Notes: generated by a model from the letters alone, not told the origin. A stretch of DNA of 64,000 nucleotides from Oceanobacillus massiliensis str. N'diop (GCF_000285495.1 NZ_HE610981.1:60145-124144); one strand, 5' to 3'. Shown: positions 8,097 through 17,031, counted from the first letter of the stretch. Made by a program: numbers and translations.

Positions 8097-9596
8097 TTAG
8101 TGTTTCCCCCCTTTCATTTCTTCTGTATACCTGGCCTGAAATTGAATAGCATAGTCAATGCCGAGGCCAATCAAAATCGGGAAAACCGCCATTGAAACCA
8201 TTGTGATCGGCACACTGATCCATCCCATTAATCCCACTGTTCCAATTACAGCAATCAAGATTATCACAAGTGGCAGAATGCGCCATTTCACCCGAAACAC
8301 AAGTCCAAGCACGATAATCATGAATAAAATCGAAAGACCCATCATTTTTTGCATACTATTTTTCATCTCTGTCCGGATGGAATCATCCAAAACCGGCTTT
8401 CCCGACACCATTGTGTCTATTCCTTCAATCGGGTTCTCTTCCATATAATCCTTTACAAAAGCAACTGCTTTACTTTTATTGGTGTCTGTAGCATCACCCG
8501 TAAACTTGACCATGAAAGTCATATATTGTCCATCAATAAGCATGTCATCAAATATGCTGCGAAGTGATCCGTCATCTTCATAAATCATTTTTTCAAGTGT
8601 CTTCAGTTTTTTCGGGATGACAGGGGACATGCTGTCAGAAAAAGCAATCATTTCCCTAAGATTTTCACTCATGGAAACAAGGTTTTCTCCCATTTTTGCC
8701 AGTCCGCCCGCAAGTTCTTGCAGATCTTTTTGCTGTTGACCCTGTCGCTCGCTTATTTCGTGCAACTGACTCTGCTGATTCTTCAAACCTTTGTCCAGAC
8801 CTTGCAGACCATTAATGGTGTTTCCCGATACATTCGGAAGCCCAGCGCTTTTCACGGATGCATCAATCATTTTATCTCCCATCGCATTAAGCTTCACACC
8901 AAAATGTTTGAACTTTGCAGCCTGTTTATGTCCGGCAGGGCCCTCAGCATTGTTCTCCATTTGTATTGCGGATTGCTGCAGTTTCATTGCAACATCTTTT
9001 AGCTGGCTTCCCATGTTGGAATAGCCATCCAGCAATTCACCTGAACCCCGCTCAAGTTTTTTCTGACCTTCGACCATCCTGCCGATGAGCTTTTCCATTT
9101 CGGAAATTTTTGATTCGAAATCCGGCAATGACTGTCCGGTGGCATTTTCTTTGATGTTTACACTGATTTCTTGAAGTTTTTCACCCATGCCGTTCATCCC
9201 ATCAGCCATTTCTGTCAGGCCTTCTTTATATTTTTCCGCCTTTTTTTTCGATATGTTTTCGACTGCCGTATGAGGACCGACAATTGTATAAATACCATCT
9301 TGACTGCTCAGCTGGCTTTCAAGATTTTCCATTTGGTGCAATGTTTCAGGTGTCAATAGGCTGGACTTATTATCAGCTTCATACAGCACAATTATCGATT
9401 CACCACCAAACTCTTGTTCCAATGTTTGGTTATTCTGATAAACCTCGGTATCCTCCTCAATAAGTGTGTTGTTGCCCGTTGCCAATTCCACCTGCTGTGC
9501 TCCGACGGCGAACAATAAAATAACGACTATCGTAATTGTCAACACTCTGATTGGATACTTCACGATTCCGTTCGCAATAAATTTTAGTATCCTCAT
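8097..9596 (-). CDS. MMPL/RND exporter, N-terminal half
   Basis: A 499-residue protein with one N-terminal membrane helix (about 14-33). A long extracytoplasmic domain follows, rich in heptad-like Gln/Glu/Lys/Leu stretches (about 120-330, probably coiled coil). The C-terminal helices end in FPILIGLGIDYAIQFQARYTEE, the conserved RND-type GxxxDY motif. Full-length MMPL proteins continue directly into the segment encoded by the next gene; here one TAA intervenes. An A8 run in this gene (ISKKKAEK) is in frame. The pump probably exports lipidic or amphipathic compounds. The start ATG follows GGGGGGATGA. Confidence 0.85.
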   Translation of the reverse strand: MRILKFIANGIVKYPIRVLTITIVVILLFAVGAQQVELATGNNTLIEEDTEVYQNNQTLEQEFGGESIIVLYEADNKSSLLTPETLHQMENLESQLSSQDGIYTIVGPHTAVENISKKKAEKYKEGLTEMADGMNGMGEKLQEISVNIKENATGQSLPDFESKISEMEKLIGRMVEGQKKLERGSGELLDGYSNMGSQLKDVAMKLQQSAIQMENNAEGPAGHKQAAKFKHFGVKLNAMGDKMIDASVKSAGLPNVSGNTINGLQGLDKGLKNQQSQLHEISERQGQQQKDLQELAGGLAKMGENLVSMSENLREMIAFSDSMSPVIPKKLKTLEKMIYEDDGSLRSIFDDMLIDGQYMTFMVKFTGDATDTNKSKAVAFVKDYMEENPIEGIDTMVSGKPVLDDSIRTEMKNSMQKMMGLSILFMIIVLGLVFRVKWRILPLVIILIAVIGTVGLMGWISVPITMVSMAVFPILIGLGIDYAIQFQARYTEEMKGGKH

Positions 9597-9631
9597 TTGT
9601 CATCCCCCCTGTAAGTAAAAACACAGATCAC

Positions 9632-9657
9632 AATGTAAGTTATCACTTACTTACATT
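9632..9657. promoter_or_regulatory. Candidate TetR operator of the MMPL operon
   Basis: AATGTAAGT and ACTTACATT form a perfect 9-bp inverted repeat around an 8-base spacer. It overlaps the proposed -10 region of the exporter operon and lies about 40 bases upstream of the N-half start. The only regulator encoded in the operon is TetR-type, so this is its likely binding site. Confidence 0.65.
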
Positions 9658-9681
9658 ATCGTTTTATTTATTGTTTGTCAA
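9655..9681 (-). promoter_or_regulatory. Sigma-A promoter of the MMPL-tetR operon
   Basis: A perfect TTGACA -35 (9676-9681 on the complement) is followed after 15 bases by GATAAT (9655-9660). The short spacing is suboptimal. The inverted repeat covers the -10 and downstream region, a layout suited to repression. Confidence 0.5.
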
Positions 9682-10196
9682 ATAAATTATTTACGCTTAA
9701 ACAAAAGAAAAGTTTACTCATTAATATTTTCGGGAGAGGTTGTATGGGATGGTTAAGAAAGCTGTTAACTATGAGGAATGCAAAGGACTCCATGTGAAAC
9801 TAATATGTAAAACAATTCAGACTGGGTTAGCACAACTATTTTTGTATTTTACTATTGCTTTTTCAGTTTCAATTTTGGGCAACAATTAAAAAGCGCCTCA
9901 AAATCGGGGCCACTTTCAAATGGGGTTTTATTAACCCTCTATAATATGAGCTTCTCTTTGGTCAACCTGCGCTTCATTAACCAGATAACAAGTATCGCAA
10001 ATTTCATAAGGATCCAGAACTAATTATTCAATTAACTGGCCCGTTTGTTGCACTATCCCAATCCATCTTATCAATGAATTGTATCAAACTTTATTTCAAA
10101 ATCACAGCTTCTTTTTCTCTAAATTATTTGTCTGCTACTTGTATGATATGTGTATGCTACGTGTGAATTTTCCCCTGTTTTTAGAACACCGCATAT
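9682..10196. other. Gene-free region with a short gene remnant (9931-10090)
   Basis: No intact gene is visible in these 515 bases. On the minus strand two short open stretches in different frames look like real protein: one ends KMDWDSATNGPVN at 10028, and the next, up to 9931, reads DPYEICDTCYLVNEAQVDQ with a Cys-x2-Cys pair. They may be the decayed end of one gene; I do not recognise the family. On the plus strand only a 17-codon frame follows GAGAGG near 9750. The rest is AT-rich without clear signals. Confidence 0.35.
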
Positions 10197-10201
10197 ACAG
10201 T

Positions 10202-10235
10202 AAAATCCCCCAACCACACGTGGTTGGGGGATTTT
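10202..10235 (-). terminator. Terminator after rpsI
   Basis: A nearly perfect palindrome, AAAATCCCCCAACCAC paired with GTGGTTGGGGGATTTT, begins 15 bases past the rpsI stop codon. The GC-rich stem flanked by A and T runs fits a bidirectional intrinsic terminator closing the rplM-rpsI unit. Confidence 0.9.
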
Positions 10236-10249
10236 CAAGTGTTGATTTA

Positions 10250-10642
10250 TTAACGTTTTGAGAACTGAGGAGCTCTACGTGCGCCTTTAAGACCGTATTT
10301 CTTACGTTCTTTCATACGAGCGTCACGAGTAAGGAATCCAGCAGTTTTCAGGCTTCCACGGTATTCCGGATCAGCTTGAAGAAGTGCACGTGCGATTCCG
10401 TGACGGATAGCACCAGCTTGACCAGTGAATCCACCACCACCAACATTAACTAAAACATCATAAGTTCCTTGAGTTTCAGTTGTAACTAAAGGTTGGTTCA
10501 AAATCAATAATTGAGTTTCATATGGGAAATAGTCTTTTGCATCACGACCATTAATTGTTACATTACCTGTGCCTGGTACTAAACGTACGCGGGCAGTTGA
10601 GCTTTTTCTACGGCCTGTGCCGTAATATTGTACTTGTGCCAA
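10250..10642 (-). CDS. rpsI: 30S ribosomal protein S9
   Basis: 130 residues, the usual length. It opens [20 protein letters not shown], the S9 N-terminal signature, and has [19 protein letters not shown] in the centre. The basic tail [11 protein letters not shown] ends in the SKR that reaches the P-site tRNA anticodon in the 30S subunit. It follows rplM by 19 bases, the universal L13-S9 pair, and is closed by a strong terminator. Confidence 0.98.
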   Translation of the reverse strand: MAQVQYYGTGRRKSSTARVRLVPGTGNVTINGRDAKDYFPYETQLLILNQPLVTTETQGTYDVLVNVGGGGFTGQAGAIRHGIARALLQADPEYRGSLKTAGFLTRDARMKERKKYGLKGARRAPQFSKR

Positions 10643-10661
10643 TTGATTTACCTCCTTTTAA

Positions 10662-11099
10662 TTATCCGCGAAGTTCGTAAGCTTCTGGTTTTTGTGCTTG
10701 ATGCGTATGCTCAGCGCCTCTGAACACGTGCAGTTTTTTACCCATTTTACGTCCTAAAGGACCTTTTGGAAGCATGCCTTTGACTGCGATTTCCAGCATT
10801 TGCTCAGGGTATTTTGTACGCATTTCGTCAGCATTGCGTTCTTTCAATCCACCTGGGTGGTTTGAGTGACGGTAGTACATTTTGTCATTGATTTTGTTAC
10901 CAGTTAATTCGATTTTCTCTGCGTTGATAATGATTACATTATCTCCAGTATCAGCATGTGGTGTGTAAGTTGGTTTGTGCTTTCCGCGAAGGATTGCAGC
11001 AACTTCACTTGCAAGACGACCAAGACGTTGGCCTTCAGCATCCACAACAAGCCATTTGCGTTCAATATTTGATTCATTCGCCATGAAAGTTGTGCGCAT
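10662..11099 (-). CDS. rplM: 50S ribosomal protein L13
   Basis: 145 residues, equal to the B. subtilis protein, opening [16 protein letters not shown]. It contains [23 protein letters not shown] and [11 protein letters not shown], both conserved in L13. L13 is an early-assembling 50S protein. The first ATG fits GGAGGG placed nine bases upstream; a second in-frame ATG at codon 6 is less likely. The gene has its own TTGACA promoter and a leader hairpin upstream, so rplM-rpsI is probably transcribed separately from truA. Confidence 0.98.
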   Translation of the reverse strand: MRTTFMANESNIERKWLVVDAEGQRLGRLASEVAAILRGKHKPTYTPHADTGDNVIIINAEKIELTGNKINDKMYYRHSNHPGGLKERNADEMRTKYPEQMLEIAVKGMLPKGPLGRKMGKKLHVFRGAEHTHQAQKPEAYELRG

Positions 11100-11162
11100 G
11101 ATAGATTTCCCTCCATATATCGATATTTCATTTTTATTTTCATTCGTTTTTTATATTCTTAA

Positions 11163-11189
11163 CATAATTAGATTCCGGGGCTAATCATG
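11163..11189 (-). promoter_or_regulatory. Hairpin in the rplM leader (possible L13 leader)
   Basis: On the minus strand CATGATTAG pairs with CTAATTATG (one G-U) around a nine-base loop, between the rplM promoter and its ribosome binding site. Bacilli carry a conserved L13 leader structure at this place that is thought to mediate feedback by L13. The position fits, but I cannot confirm the covariance pattern by eye. Confidence 0.45.
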
Positions 11190-11216
11190 GTTTAGAAATA
11201 AAATGCCATATATCAT

Positions 11217-11243
11217 GTTATACCCTGAGCAGCTAAATGTCAA
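11217..11243 (-). promoter_or_regulatory. Sigma-A promoter of rplM-rpsI
   Basis: A perfect TTGACA (complement of 11238-11243) is followed by TATAAC 15 bases downstream, or by TAACAT at 17. It lies 118 bases upstream of the rplM start in the truA-rplM gap. Confidence 0.6.
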
Positions 11244-11283
11244 GGGTTCGGGCCATTTATTTAAGAAAATAACCTTATATTTT

Positions 11284-12033
11284 CTAGTCGGCTTCATATT
11301 TTACATTCCATAGGTACAAACCTTGCGGAGAGATGGTTTTTCCTGCCAGCTGACGGTCCTTTTTTGCCAGCAGGTCGATAATATCGGTTGGCTTTCTGCG
11401 TCCCTGGCCAACATCCAGCAGCACGCTTACCATAATACGGACCATATTGTATAAAAAGCCGCTCCCACGGAAAATAAATTCGACCTCATTCCCCTGCTTT
11501 TTACAGGATGCATGAAAAAGCGTGCGTATTTTTTCACCTTTAATGGTCGATTTTGCCGAGGAAAACGTCGTGAAATCATGCGTACCTTCCAAATACCGGC
11601 ATGCTTCTAGCATTTTATCGATATCCAATTGGTAGGGAAAATAAAAGGAATAATTTCTTTTGAAGATATCCGGTTCCTCAGCATTCCATACATAGTAGTG
11701 ATATTCTTTTTCCTTTACACTGTATCTTGCATGGAATTCATCCGATACCTTGGTAACTTCCTGAATATATATGTCATCGGGCAAAAGTGTATTCAATGCC
11801 CTTTTCCAGTTCTTTTCGGGAATATCGAAGGGGGAATCGAAGTGAATAACTTGTCCGATAGCATGTACGCCTGTATCCGTGCGTCCCGAAGCTTGCAGAC
11901 GTATTTCTGCCCCTTTATGCATCTCCTTCAAAACACTCTCCAGAACACCCTGTACGGTCCTATTTTGGGGTTGCACCTGGAAGCCGGAGAATTCAGAGCC
12001 GTCATATTTAATCTTACACTTAATCCTAGCCAT
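11284..12033 (-). CDS. truA: tRNA pseudouridine(38-40) synthase TruA
   Basis: 249 residues from the ATG at 12031-12033, which has AAAGG ten bases upstream; a TTG three codons earlier is too close to that site. The catalytic aspartate is in ASGRTDTGVHA (about residue 60). The fold continues through KEYHYYVWN and RGSGFLYNMVRIMV. TruA isomerises uridines 38-40 in the anticodon arm of many tRNAs. It follows ecfT by 17 bases, the standard Bacillaceae order ecfA1-ecfA2-ecfT-truA-rplM-rpsI. Confidence 0.96.
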   Translation of the reverse strand: MARIKCKIKYDGSEFSGFQVQPQNRTVQGVLESVLKEMHKGAEIRLQASGRTDTGVHAIGQVIHFDSPFDIPEKNWKRALNTLLPDDIYIQEVTKVSDEFHARYSVKEKEYHYYVWNAEEPDIFKRNYSFYFPYQLDIDKMLEACRYLEGTHDFTTFSSAKSTIKGEKIRTLFHASCKKQGNEVEFIFRGSGFLYNMVRIMVSVLLDVGQGRRKPTDIIDLLAKKDRQLAGKTISPQGLYLWNVKYEAD

Positions 12034-12050
12034 TGTCTTCAAGCCTTTCT

Positions 12051-12854
12051 TTAGCCATACGACCTTAAAATGAGCAATCCTGCAATCACGACAGCAAAGA
12101 ATATAAAAATAAGGATATCACGCATCTCTATCTTTAATTCACGAAGTTTCGTGCGACCTTCACCGCCCTGATAGCCTCTCGCTTCCATTGCCATCGCCAG
12201 TTCCTCAGCGCGTTTAAAAGCGCTCACGAATAAGGGCACAAGCAGAGGTACTACCGCTTTGATTCTCTCCTTGATTGGTCCGGTCTTAAAATCAACACCC
12301 CTGGAAGCCTGCGCTCTGGATATCTTATCTGTTTCCTGCATCAGTGTCGGAATAAACCGCAAAGAAATTGACATCATTAAGGCCAGTTCGTGCACGGGGA
12401 ACTTCAATCTTTTCAAACCTCGAAGCATATCTTCTATTGCATCTGTAATCTCAATTGGCGTTGTTGTCAGCGTCAACAGGGAGGTAATCAGAATCAACAG
12501 GAAAAAACGGACAGAGATTGCTAGTCCCTGGATAACTCCGCCAGAATAAACTTCAAAAATTCCATATTCAAAGATGACCGTGCCTTCTTTTGTTACAAAT
12601 AAGTGCAGTATAAACGTAAATACGATTAGAAACCAGACCGGCATCAGCCCTTTTGCGATAAAGCGAATAGGCACCCTGGAGGTTAACACGCTTATGAGGG
12701 CAAATACGGTTAATATGCCGTAGCTCGCAACATTATTTGCCAAGAATACTATGAAAACGAAGAAAAAGATAATCGTAATCTTGGTCCTCGGATCCAAACG
12801 GTGCACTAATGAATTGCCGGGAACGTATTGGCCTATAATAAGAGAATTGTTCAT
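12051..12854 (-). CDS. ecfT: ECF transporter transmembrane protein EcfT
   Basis: 267 residues with about five to six membrane helices. The two cytoplasmic coupling motifs are present: [10 protein letters not shown] (about 200) and AMEARGYQ (about 235), the Ala-Arg-Gly motifs that dock into the ATPases. EcfT scaffolds different substrate-binding S components to the EcfA1-EcfA2 pair for uptake of vitamins and metals. Its ATG overlaps the ecfA2 stop by four bases (ATGA), indicating translational coupling. No S component lies here, as expected for the shared group II module. Confidence 0.95.
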   Translation of the reverse strand: MNNSLIIGQYVPGNSLVHRLDPRTKITIIFFFVFIVFLANNVASYGILTVFALISVLTSRVPIRFIAKGLMPVWFLIVFTFILHLFVTKEGTVIFEYGIFEVYSGGVIQGLAISVRFFLLILITSLLTLTTTPIEITDAIEDMLRGLKRLKFPVHELALMMSISLRFIPTLMQETDKISRAQASRGVDFKTGPIKERIKAVVPLLVPLFVSAFKRAEELAMAMEARGYQGGEGRTKLRELKIEMRDILIFIFFAVVIAGLLILRSYG

Positions 12855-13720
12855 CTTGATTCAGCTCCTTCAATCATTCGCTGAATCGCCTTTGCAACTT
12901 CCTCGACGGATTGCCCTTGGAATGGAATTGCCTGTCCAAACTTCTCATCGAACTCATTTAGAAACTGCACGATTTCCGGAACATCAAGCTGCACTTTCTG
13001 GAGCGCTTCCTTCTGGGTAAATACTTCTTCTGGTCTGCCTTCCATGTACTTTGTCCCTTTATTTAAAATTAGGACATGATCTGCATATTTCAGTGCGTCT
13101 TCCATGCTATGGGTAACCAGGACCGTTGTTAGATCCTGCTCTTGGTGCAGCTTATAAAACATTTCCATGATTTCCTTCTGTCCTCTTGGATCAAGGCCGG
13201 CTGTCGGTTCATCAAGTACAAGTACATCAGGCTTTACAGCCAAGACACCTGCAATAGCAACCCGACGCATCTGACCTCCGCTCAAATCAAATGGTGATCG
13301 TTGTAAAATGTCTTCCTGAAGTCCGACCGCAGGGATAATTTCCTTGATTCGCTTTTGGATTTCCGCTTCCATTACACCAAAATTTTGTGGACCAAATGCA
13401 ATATCCTTTTCAACCGTTTCTTCAAACAGCTGGTGCTCTGGGTATTGAAAAACGACACCGACACGGCTTCGCAGCTTCTTCATATCCTTTGGTTTATCCG
13501 CTTTGGACAATCGATAGTCACCAATCGAAACCTCCCCTTCAGTAGGGACGGATAGCCCATTCAAATGCTGGATAAGTGTCGATTTCCCAGATCCTGTATG
13601 ACCGACAATTGCCACAAAGGATCCTGAGGCAATATCAAAGGAAAGATTATCGATTGCCTTATGTGCAAATGGCGTATTCTGTTGATAAATATAGGTTACG
13701 TTCTTGAATGTAATGTCCAT
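12851..13720 (-). CDS. ecfA2: ECF transporter ATPase EcfA2
   Basis: 289 residues. It has Walker [11 protein letters not shown] (about 40), Q-loop [10 protein letters not shown], signature [13 protein letters not shown] (about 145), Walker [13 protein letters not shown] and a switch histidine in VTHSMED. It pairs with EcfA1 to power ECF uptake. It begins inside the end of ecfA1 (25-base overlap) and ends in a four-base overlap with ecfT, so the three genes are tightly coupled. All catalytic motifs are intact. Confidence 0.95.
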   Translation of the reverse strand: MDITFKNVTYIYQQNTPFAHKAIDNLSFDIASGSFVAIVGHTGSGKSTLIQHLNGLSVPTEGEVSIGDYRLSKADKPKDMKKLRSRVGVVFQYPEHQLFEETVEKDIAFGPQNFGVMEAEIQKRIKEIIPAVGLQEDILQRSPFDLSGGQMRRVAIAGVLAVKPDVLVLDEPTAGLDPRGQKEIMEMFYKLHQEQDLTTVLVTHSMEDALKYADHVLILNKGTKYMEGRPEEVFTQKEALQKVQLDVPEIVQFLNEFDEKFGQAIPFQGQSVEEVAKAIQRMIEGAESR

Positions 13721-14535
13721 AAGCCCTCCAGCAACTCTTCATGATCTAATGGTTCCATCTCGATTGCAACTCCAGCCTGTTTCAATTCATCAGCCAGAAT
13801 AGCTACGAAAGGAACATCAAGGCCGATTTTACGCAATTCATCCTTTTGAGTAAAAATCCCCCTTGGTGTGGCTTCCTTCCAGATCTCACCCCTGTTCATG
13901 ACGATAACCCTGTCAGCCTGAACTACTTCCTGCAGATCATGGGTTATCGTGATAAGAGAAACTCCATGGTCGTCCTGGATAGAGGCAACCGTATCCATAA
14001 TCTCTTTTCGTCCGCTCGGATCCAGCATCGCAGTTGCTTCATCCAAAATCAGAACCTTAGGGGAAATAGCCAGTACACTGGCAATTGCCACGCGCTGCTT
14101 CTGACCTCCAGATAAGCGATGGGGTTCTGTTAGCAAGTAATCCTGCATGCGAACAGCCGTTAAGGTCTCTGTTATCCTCTTTTTCATATCTTCTCTTGGC
14201 ACACCGCGGTTTTCCATTCCAAACGCAACATCATCCTGTACAGTTGCACCTACAAACTGATTATCCGGATTCTGAAAAACCATGCCGACTTCTTTACGGA
14301 TATTCCAAATAGATTCTTCGTTTACAAGCTGACCATCTATGAGAATCTCACCTTCTTGGGGAAACAGCAGCCCGTTTACCAATTTTGCTATCGTAGACTT
14401 TCCGGAACCGTTATGGCCAATAATAGCTACCCACTCATCCTCATATATGTCAAATGAACAATTCTTTAATACCCAGGGGGCCTCTTCTCCGTACCGAAAC
14501 GATACATTTCTAAACTCGATTATTTTCTTCCTCAT
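13696..14535 (-). CDS. ecfA1: ECF transporter ATPase EcfA1
   Basis: 279 residues from ATG at 14533-14535, which follows GGAGGG by six bases; the frame extends seven codons further without a ribosome site. It has Walker [14 protein letters not shown]-loop [10 protein letters not shown], signature [12 protein letters not shown], Walker [13 protein letters not shown] and switch histidine ITHDLQE. The Ala in place of Pro after the Walker B glutamate is usual for EcfA1. It forms the heterodimeric engine with EcfA2. It is the first gene of its operon, downstream of a large repeat region that separates it from rplQ. Confidence 0.95.
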   Translation of the reverse strand: MRKKIIEFRNVSFRYGEEAPWVLKNCSFDIYEDEWVAIIGHNGSGKSTIAKLVNGLLFPQEGEILIDGQLVNEESIWNIRKEVGMVFQNPDNQFVGATVQDDVAFGMENRGVPREDMKKRITETLTAVRMQDYLLTEPHRLSGGQKQRVAIASVLAISPKVLILDEATAMLDPSGRKEIMDTVASIQDDHGVSLITITHDLQEVVQADRVIVMNRGEIWKEATPRGIFTQKDELRKIGLDVPFVAILADELKQAGVAIEMEPLDHEELLEGLWTLHSRT

Positions 14536-14671
14536 ACAGAACCCTCCTCTACTCAACTATACCCGGGAATTATATATGTATTTCAAACATCAACTGACTC
14601 GACTGGATTAGCAAGTAAGTTCAACTAAAGGCACTTCACCTGATGAAGCAATCAAACCACCTCACGCCCTG

Positions 14672-14765
14672 TGAAGCACAGCCCAAACGAAGCTAAACGC
14701 ACATCTTCGCTTTGCTTTGGCTAGCTATGATGTGCAGCGTCTATTGTGGCTTCCTTCTTCCCCGG
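14672..14765. repeat. Partial copy of the 151-bp repeat, left of the 20-bp array
   Basis: The stretch carries GAAGCTAAACGCACAT, CTTTGGCTAGCTATG and ATGTGCAGCGTCTATTGTG, matching the unit boundary of the tandem repeats at 15139-15589. The match stops at CTTCCTTC, where the 20-bp array begins. The inverted motifs GCACAT and ATGTGC around GCTAGC would form a hairpin. Confidence 0.8.
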
Positions 14766-15105
14766 TTATTCCGCGGTTCTCGCGATTTTTCCGCGGTTCC
14801 AGCGGTTATTCCGCGCTTTCACTATTTATTCCGCGGTTCTGGCGATTATTCCGCGCTTTCCCGGATTATTCCGCGATTCTCCGGTTTTTTCCGCGGTTCT
14901 GACGATTATTCCGCGATTCCCCTGGTTTTTCCGCGGTTCCAGCGGTTATTCCGCGTTTTCGCTGGTTATTCCGCGATTCTGGCGGTTATTCCGCGATTCC
15001 CCTGATTTTTCCGCGGTTCTAGCGGTTATTCCGCGGCTCCGCTGGTTTTCCCGCGAATCCAGCACTTTTTCCGCGGCTCCGCTGTTTATTCCGCGCTCCA
15101 TCCGC
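14766..15105. repeat. 17-copy tandem array of 20-bp units (TTWTTCCGCG core)
   Basis: Seventeen consecutive units of exactly 20 bases, with no indel. Every unit contains CCGCG at positions 6-10, usually within TTATTCCGCG or TTTTTCCGCG; positions 11-20 vary around RTTCYNGCGG. Because 20 is not a multiple of three, all three plus-strand frames give the same R-F-R-G-S-x-Y-S-A-like repeat, so the apparent ORFs are an artefact. The array lies between the rplQ terminator and ecfA1. The units diverge from each other, and only units 2 and 9 are identical, so it is not a recent slippage product. Confidence 0.92.
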
Positions 15106-15138
15106 CCCTACCTGCACATCTCCGCTTTTCTTTCTGTC

Positions 15139-15589
15139 TATTTCCAATGTGCAGCGTCTATTGTGCTTCCTTCTCCTCCGGTCGATAAGTCAACATCGAA
15201 TCGCTACGCTCTTTGTGTTTCCTTTATCTTACTTCGGCTCAGTCCAGCCCATACGACGCTAAACGCACATCTCCGCTTTTCTTTCTGTCTATTTCCAATG
15301 TGCAGCGTCTATTGTGCTTCCTTCTCCTCAGGTCGATAAGTCAACATCGAATCGCTACGCTCTTCGTGTTTCCTTTATCTTACTTCGGCTCAGTCCAGCC
15401 CATACGACGCTAAACGCACATTACCACTTTTCTTTTTGTCTAGCTCCAATGTGCAGCGTCTATTGTGCTTCCTTCTCCTCCGGTCGATAAGTCAACATCG
15501 AATCGCTACGCTCTTCGTGTTTCCTTTATCTTACTTCGGCTCAGTCCAGCCCATACAACGCTAAACGCACATTACCACTTTTCTTTCTA
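15139..15589. repeat. Three tandem copies of a 151-bp repeat
   Basis: The anchor ATGTGCAGCGTC recurs at 15147, 15298 and 15449, a period of exactly 151 bases, and the units are nearly identical. Each holds GGTCGATAAGTCAACATCG, CTTCGGCTCAGTCCAGCC and ACGCTAAACGCACAT. GACGCT..GCACAT at the end of one unit can pair with ATGTGC-AGCGTC at the start of the next, giving a hairpin at each junction. Related copies occur at 14672-14765, 52940-53015 and 63872-64000. No coding frame is preserved. Confidence 0.9.
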
Positions 15590-15590
15590 C

Positions 15591-15639
15591 AAAAAAAGGG
15601 CTTGGATTAACCTCGTGAGAGAGATTGAGTCCTGCCCTT
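15591..15639 (-). terminator. Terminator of the S10-spc-alpha transcript, after rplQ
   Basis: On the minus strand AAGGGC and GCCCTT form the base of a hairpin (inner GGA/TCC) followed by TTTTTTT. It begins 16 bases beyond the rplQ stop codon and immediately precedes the 151-bp repeats. Confidence 0.75.
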
Positions 15640-15654
15640 GCCGCATGTGGTTGA

Positions 15655-16008
15655 TTAAACCAATTCAATGATTGCCATTTTTGCTCCATCACCTTGGCGT
15701 TCACCTAGTTTAAGAACACGTGTATATCCACCTTGTCGTTCTTCGTAGCGCTTAGCAACATCATCAAAAAGTTTTTGAAGAACATTGTTTTCTTCATCTG
15801 CTTCTTTGTTGTATAAGAATGATGCAGCTTGACGACGGGCGTGAAGATCACCACGTTTTCCAAGTGTAATCATTTTTTCCACTATAGATTTAAGCTCTTT
15901 CGCTTTTGCTTCTGTTGTTTCAATCCGTTCATGAATAATTAAATCAGATGCAAGGTTGCGAAGTAGTGCCATACGATTGTCTGTTGTACGTCCTAACTTT
16001 CTAGCCAC
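15655..16008 (-). CDS. rplQ: 50S ribosomal protein L17
   Basis: 117 residues opening [19 protein letters not shown], with [26 protein letters not shown] in the centre; both are diagnostic for L17. The protein sits near the peptide exit tunnel of the 50S subunit. It is the last gene of the alpha operon, 45 bases after rpoA, and is followed by an intrinsic terminator. It is slightly shorter than B. subtilis L17 (120). Confidence 0.98.
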   Translation of the reverse strand: MARKLGRTTDNRMALLRNLASDLIIHERIETTEAKAKELKSIVEKMITLGKRGDLHARRQAASFLYNKEADEENNVLQKLFDDVAKRYEERQGGYTRVLKLGERQGDGAKMAIIELV

Positions 16009-16053
16009 GGACTATCCCTCCCTTTTCGGAAACTTTAAAGGTGACTGTGTAAA

Positions 16054-16998
16054 TCAGTCATCATCGCGTAAACCTAATCCTAGGTCTACTAATTTCACTT
16101 TTACTTCTTCTAAAGATTTACGGCCTAAATTACGTACTTTCATCATATCTTCTTCAGACTTGTTAGCAAGCTCCTGAACAGTATTGATTCCAGCGCGTTT
16201 TAAGCAGTTGTATGATCTAACAGATAAATCAAGTTCTTCGATTGTCATTTCCATGACTTTCTCTTTTTGATCTTCTTCTTTTTCGACCATGATTTCAGCA
16301 TTTTGTGCTTCATCTGTTAAACCTACAAATATATTAAAATGTTCGGTAATAATCTTAGCGCCTAAAGAAACAGCTTCTTCAGGACGAATACTACCATCCG
16401 TTGTTACATCCAAAGTTAACTTGTCATAGTTTGCCACTTGACCTACGCGTGTATTTTCCACTTGATAAGTAACCCGTGAAACTGGTGTGAAAATGGAATC
16501 AATCGGAATGACACCGATTGGTTGTTCTTCACTTTTGTTCTCTTCAGCCTGACGATAGCCGCGGCCACGCTCAGCTGTCAATTTCATATGCAAGTTGCCT
16601 TTACTGTTCAACGTCGCAATGTGCAGATCCGGGTTCATTACTTCTACGTCACTGTCATAAGTCAGATCTGCAGCCGTAACTTTTCCATCACCTTGTACAT
16701 CTATTTCCAATGTTTTTGGCTCATCGGAATAGATTTTAAGAGCGAGTTTTTTCAAGTTCAAAATTATGGTGGTTACATCTTCAACAACACCATCAATCGT
16801 TGAGAATTCATGCAGTGCCCCGTCAATTTGAACTGTTGTAACAGCAGCACCTGGAAGTGAGGATAATAAGATACGACGCAAGGAGTTTCCAAGAGTGGCA
16901 CCATATCCACGTTCAAGCGGTTCAACCACGAATTTTCCAAATGTAGCATCATCGCTGATTTCAAGCGTTTCAATCTTTGGCTTTTCTATTTCGATCAT
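16054..16998 (-). CDS. rpoA: DNA-directed RNA polymerase subunit alpha
   Basis: 314 residues, the standard length. The N-terminal domain (about 1-230) carries [21 protein letters not shown], the dimerisation and beta-contact segment. A linker rich in Glu and Lys precedes the C-terminal domain (about 245-314) with [16 protein letters not shown] and the helix-hairpin-helix [11 protein letters not shown]. It assembles the core enzyme, and the C-terminal domain contacts UP elements and activators. A strong hairpin lies 34-56 bases upstream of the start. It stands between rpsK and rplQ as usual. Confidence 0.98.
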   Translation of the reverse strand: MIEIEKPKIETLEISDDATFGKFVVEPLERGYGATLGNSLRRILLSSLPGAAVTTVQIDGALHEFSTIDGVVEDVTTIILNLKKLALKIYSDEPKTLEIDVQGDGKVTAADLTYDSDVEVMNPDLHIATLNSKGNLHMKLTAERGRGYRQAEENKSEEQPIGVIPIDSIFTPVSRVTYQVENTRVGQVANYDKLTLDVTTDGSIRPEEAVSLGAKIITEHFNIFVGLTDEAQNAEIMVEKEEDQKEKVMEMTIEELDLSVRSYNCLKRAGINTVQELANKSEEDMMKVRNLGRKSLEEVKVKLVDLGLGLRDDD

Positions 16999-17031
16999 TC
17001 AATAAAACCCTCCTTTAAAACGTCGAAACCC

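Noticed and set aside
14766..15105. CRISPR array
   Set aside because: Units are contiguous with a 20-base period, there are no unique 30-40 base spacers, and no cas genes are nearby.
14712..15339. Three overlapping plus-strand ORFs with R-F-R-G-S-x-Y-S-A repeats
   Set aside because: They run through the 20-bp array in all three frames because 20 is not a multiple of three; they have no ribosome sites and no codon preference.
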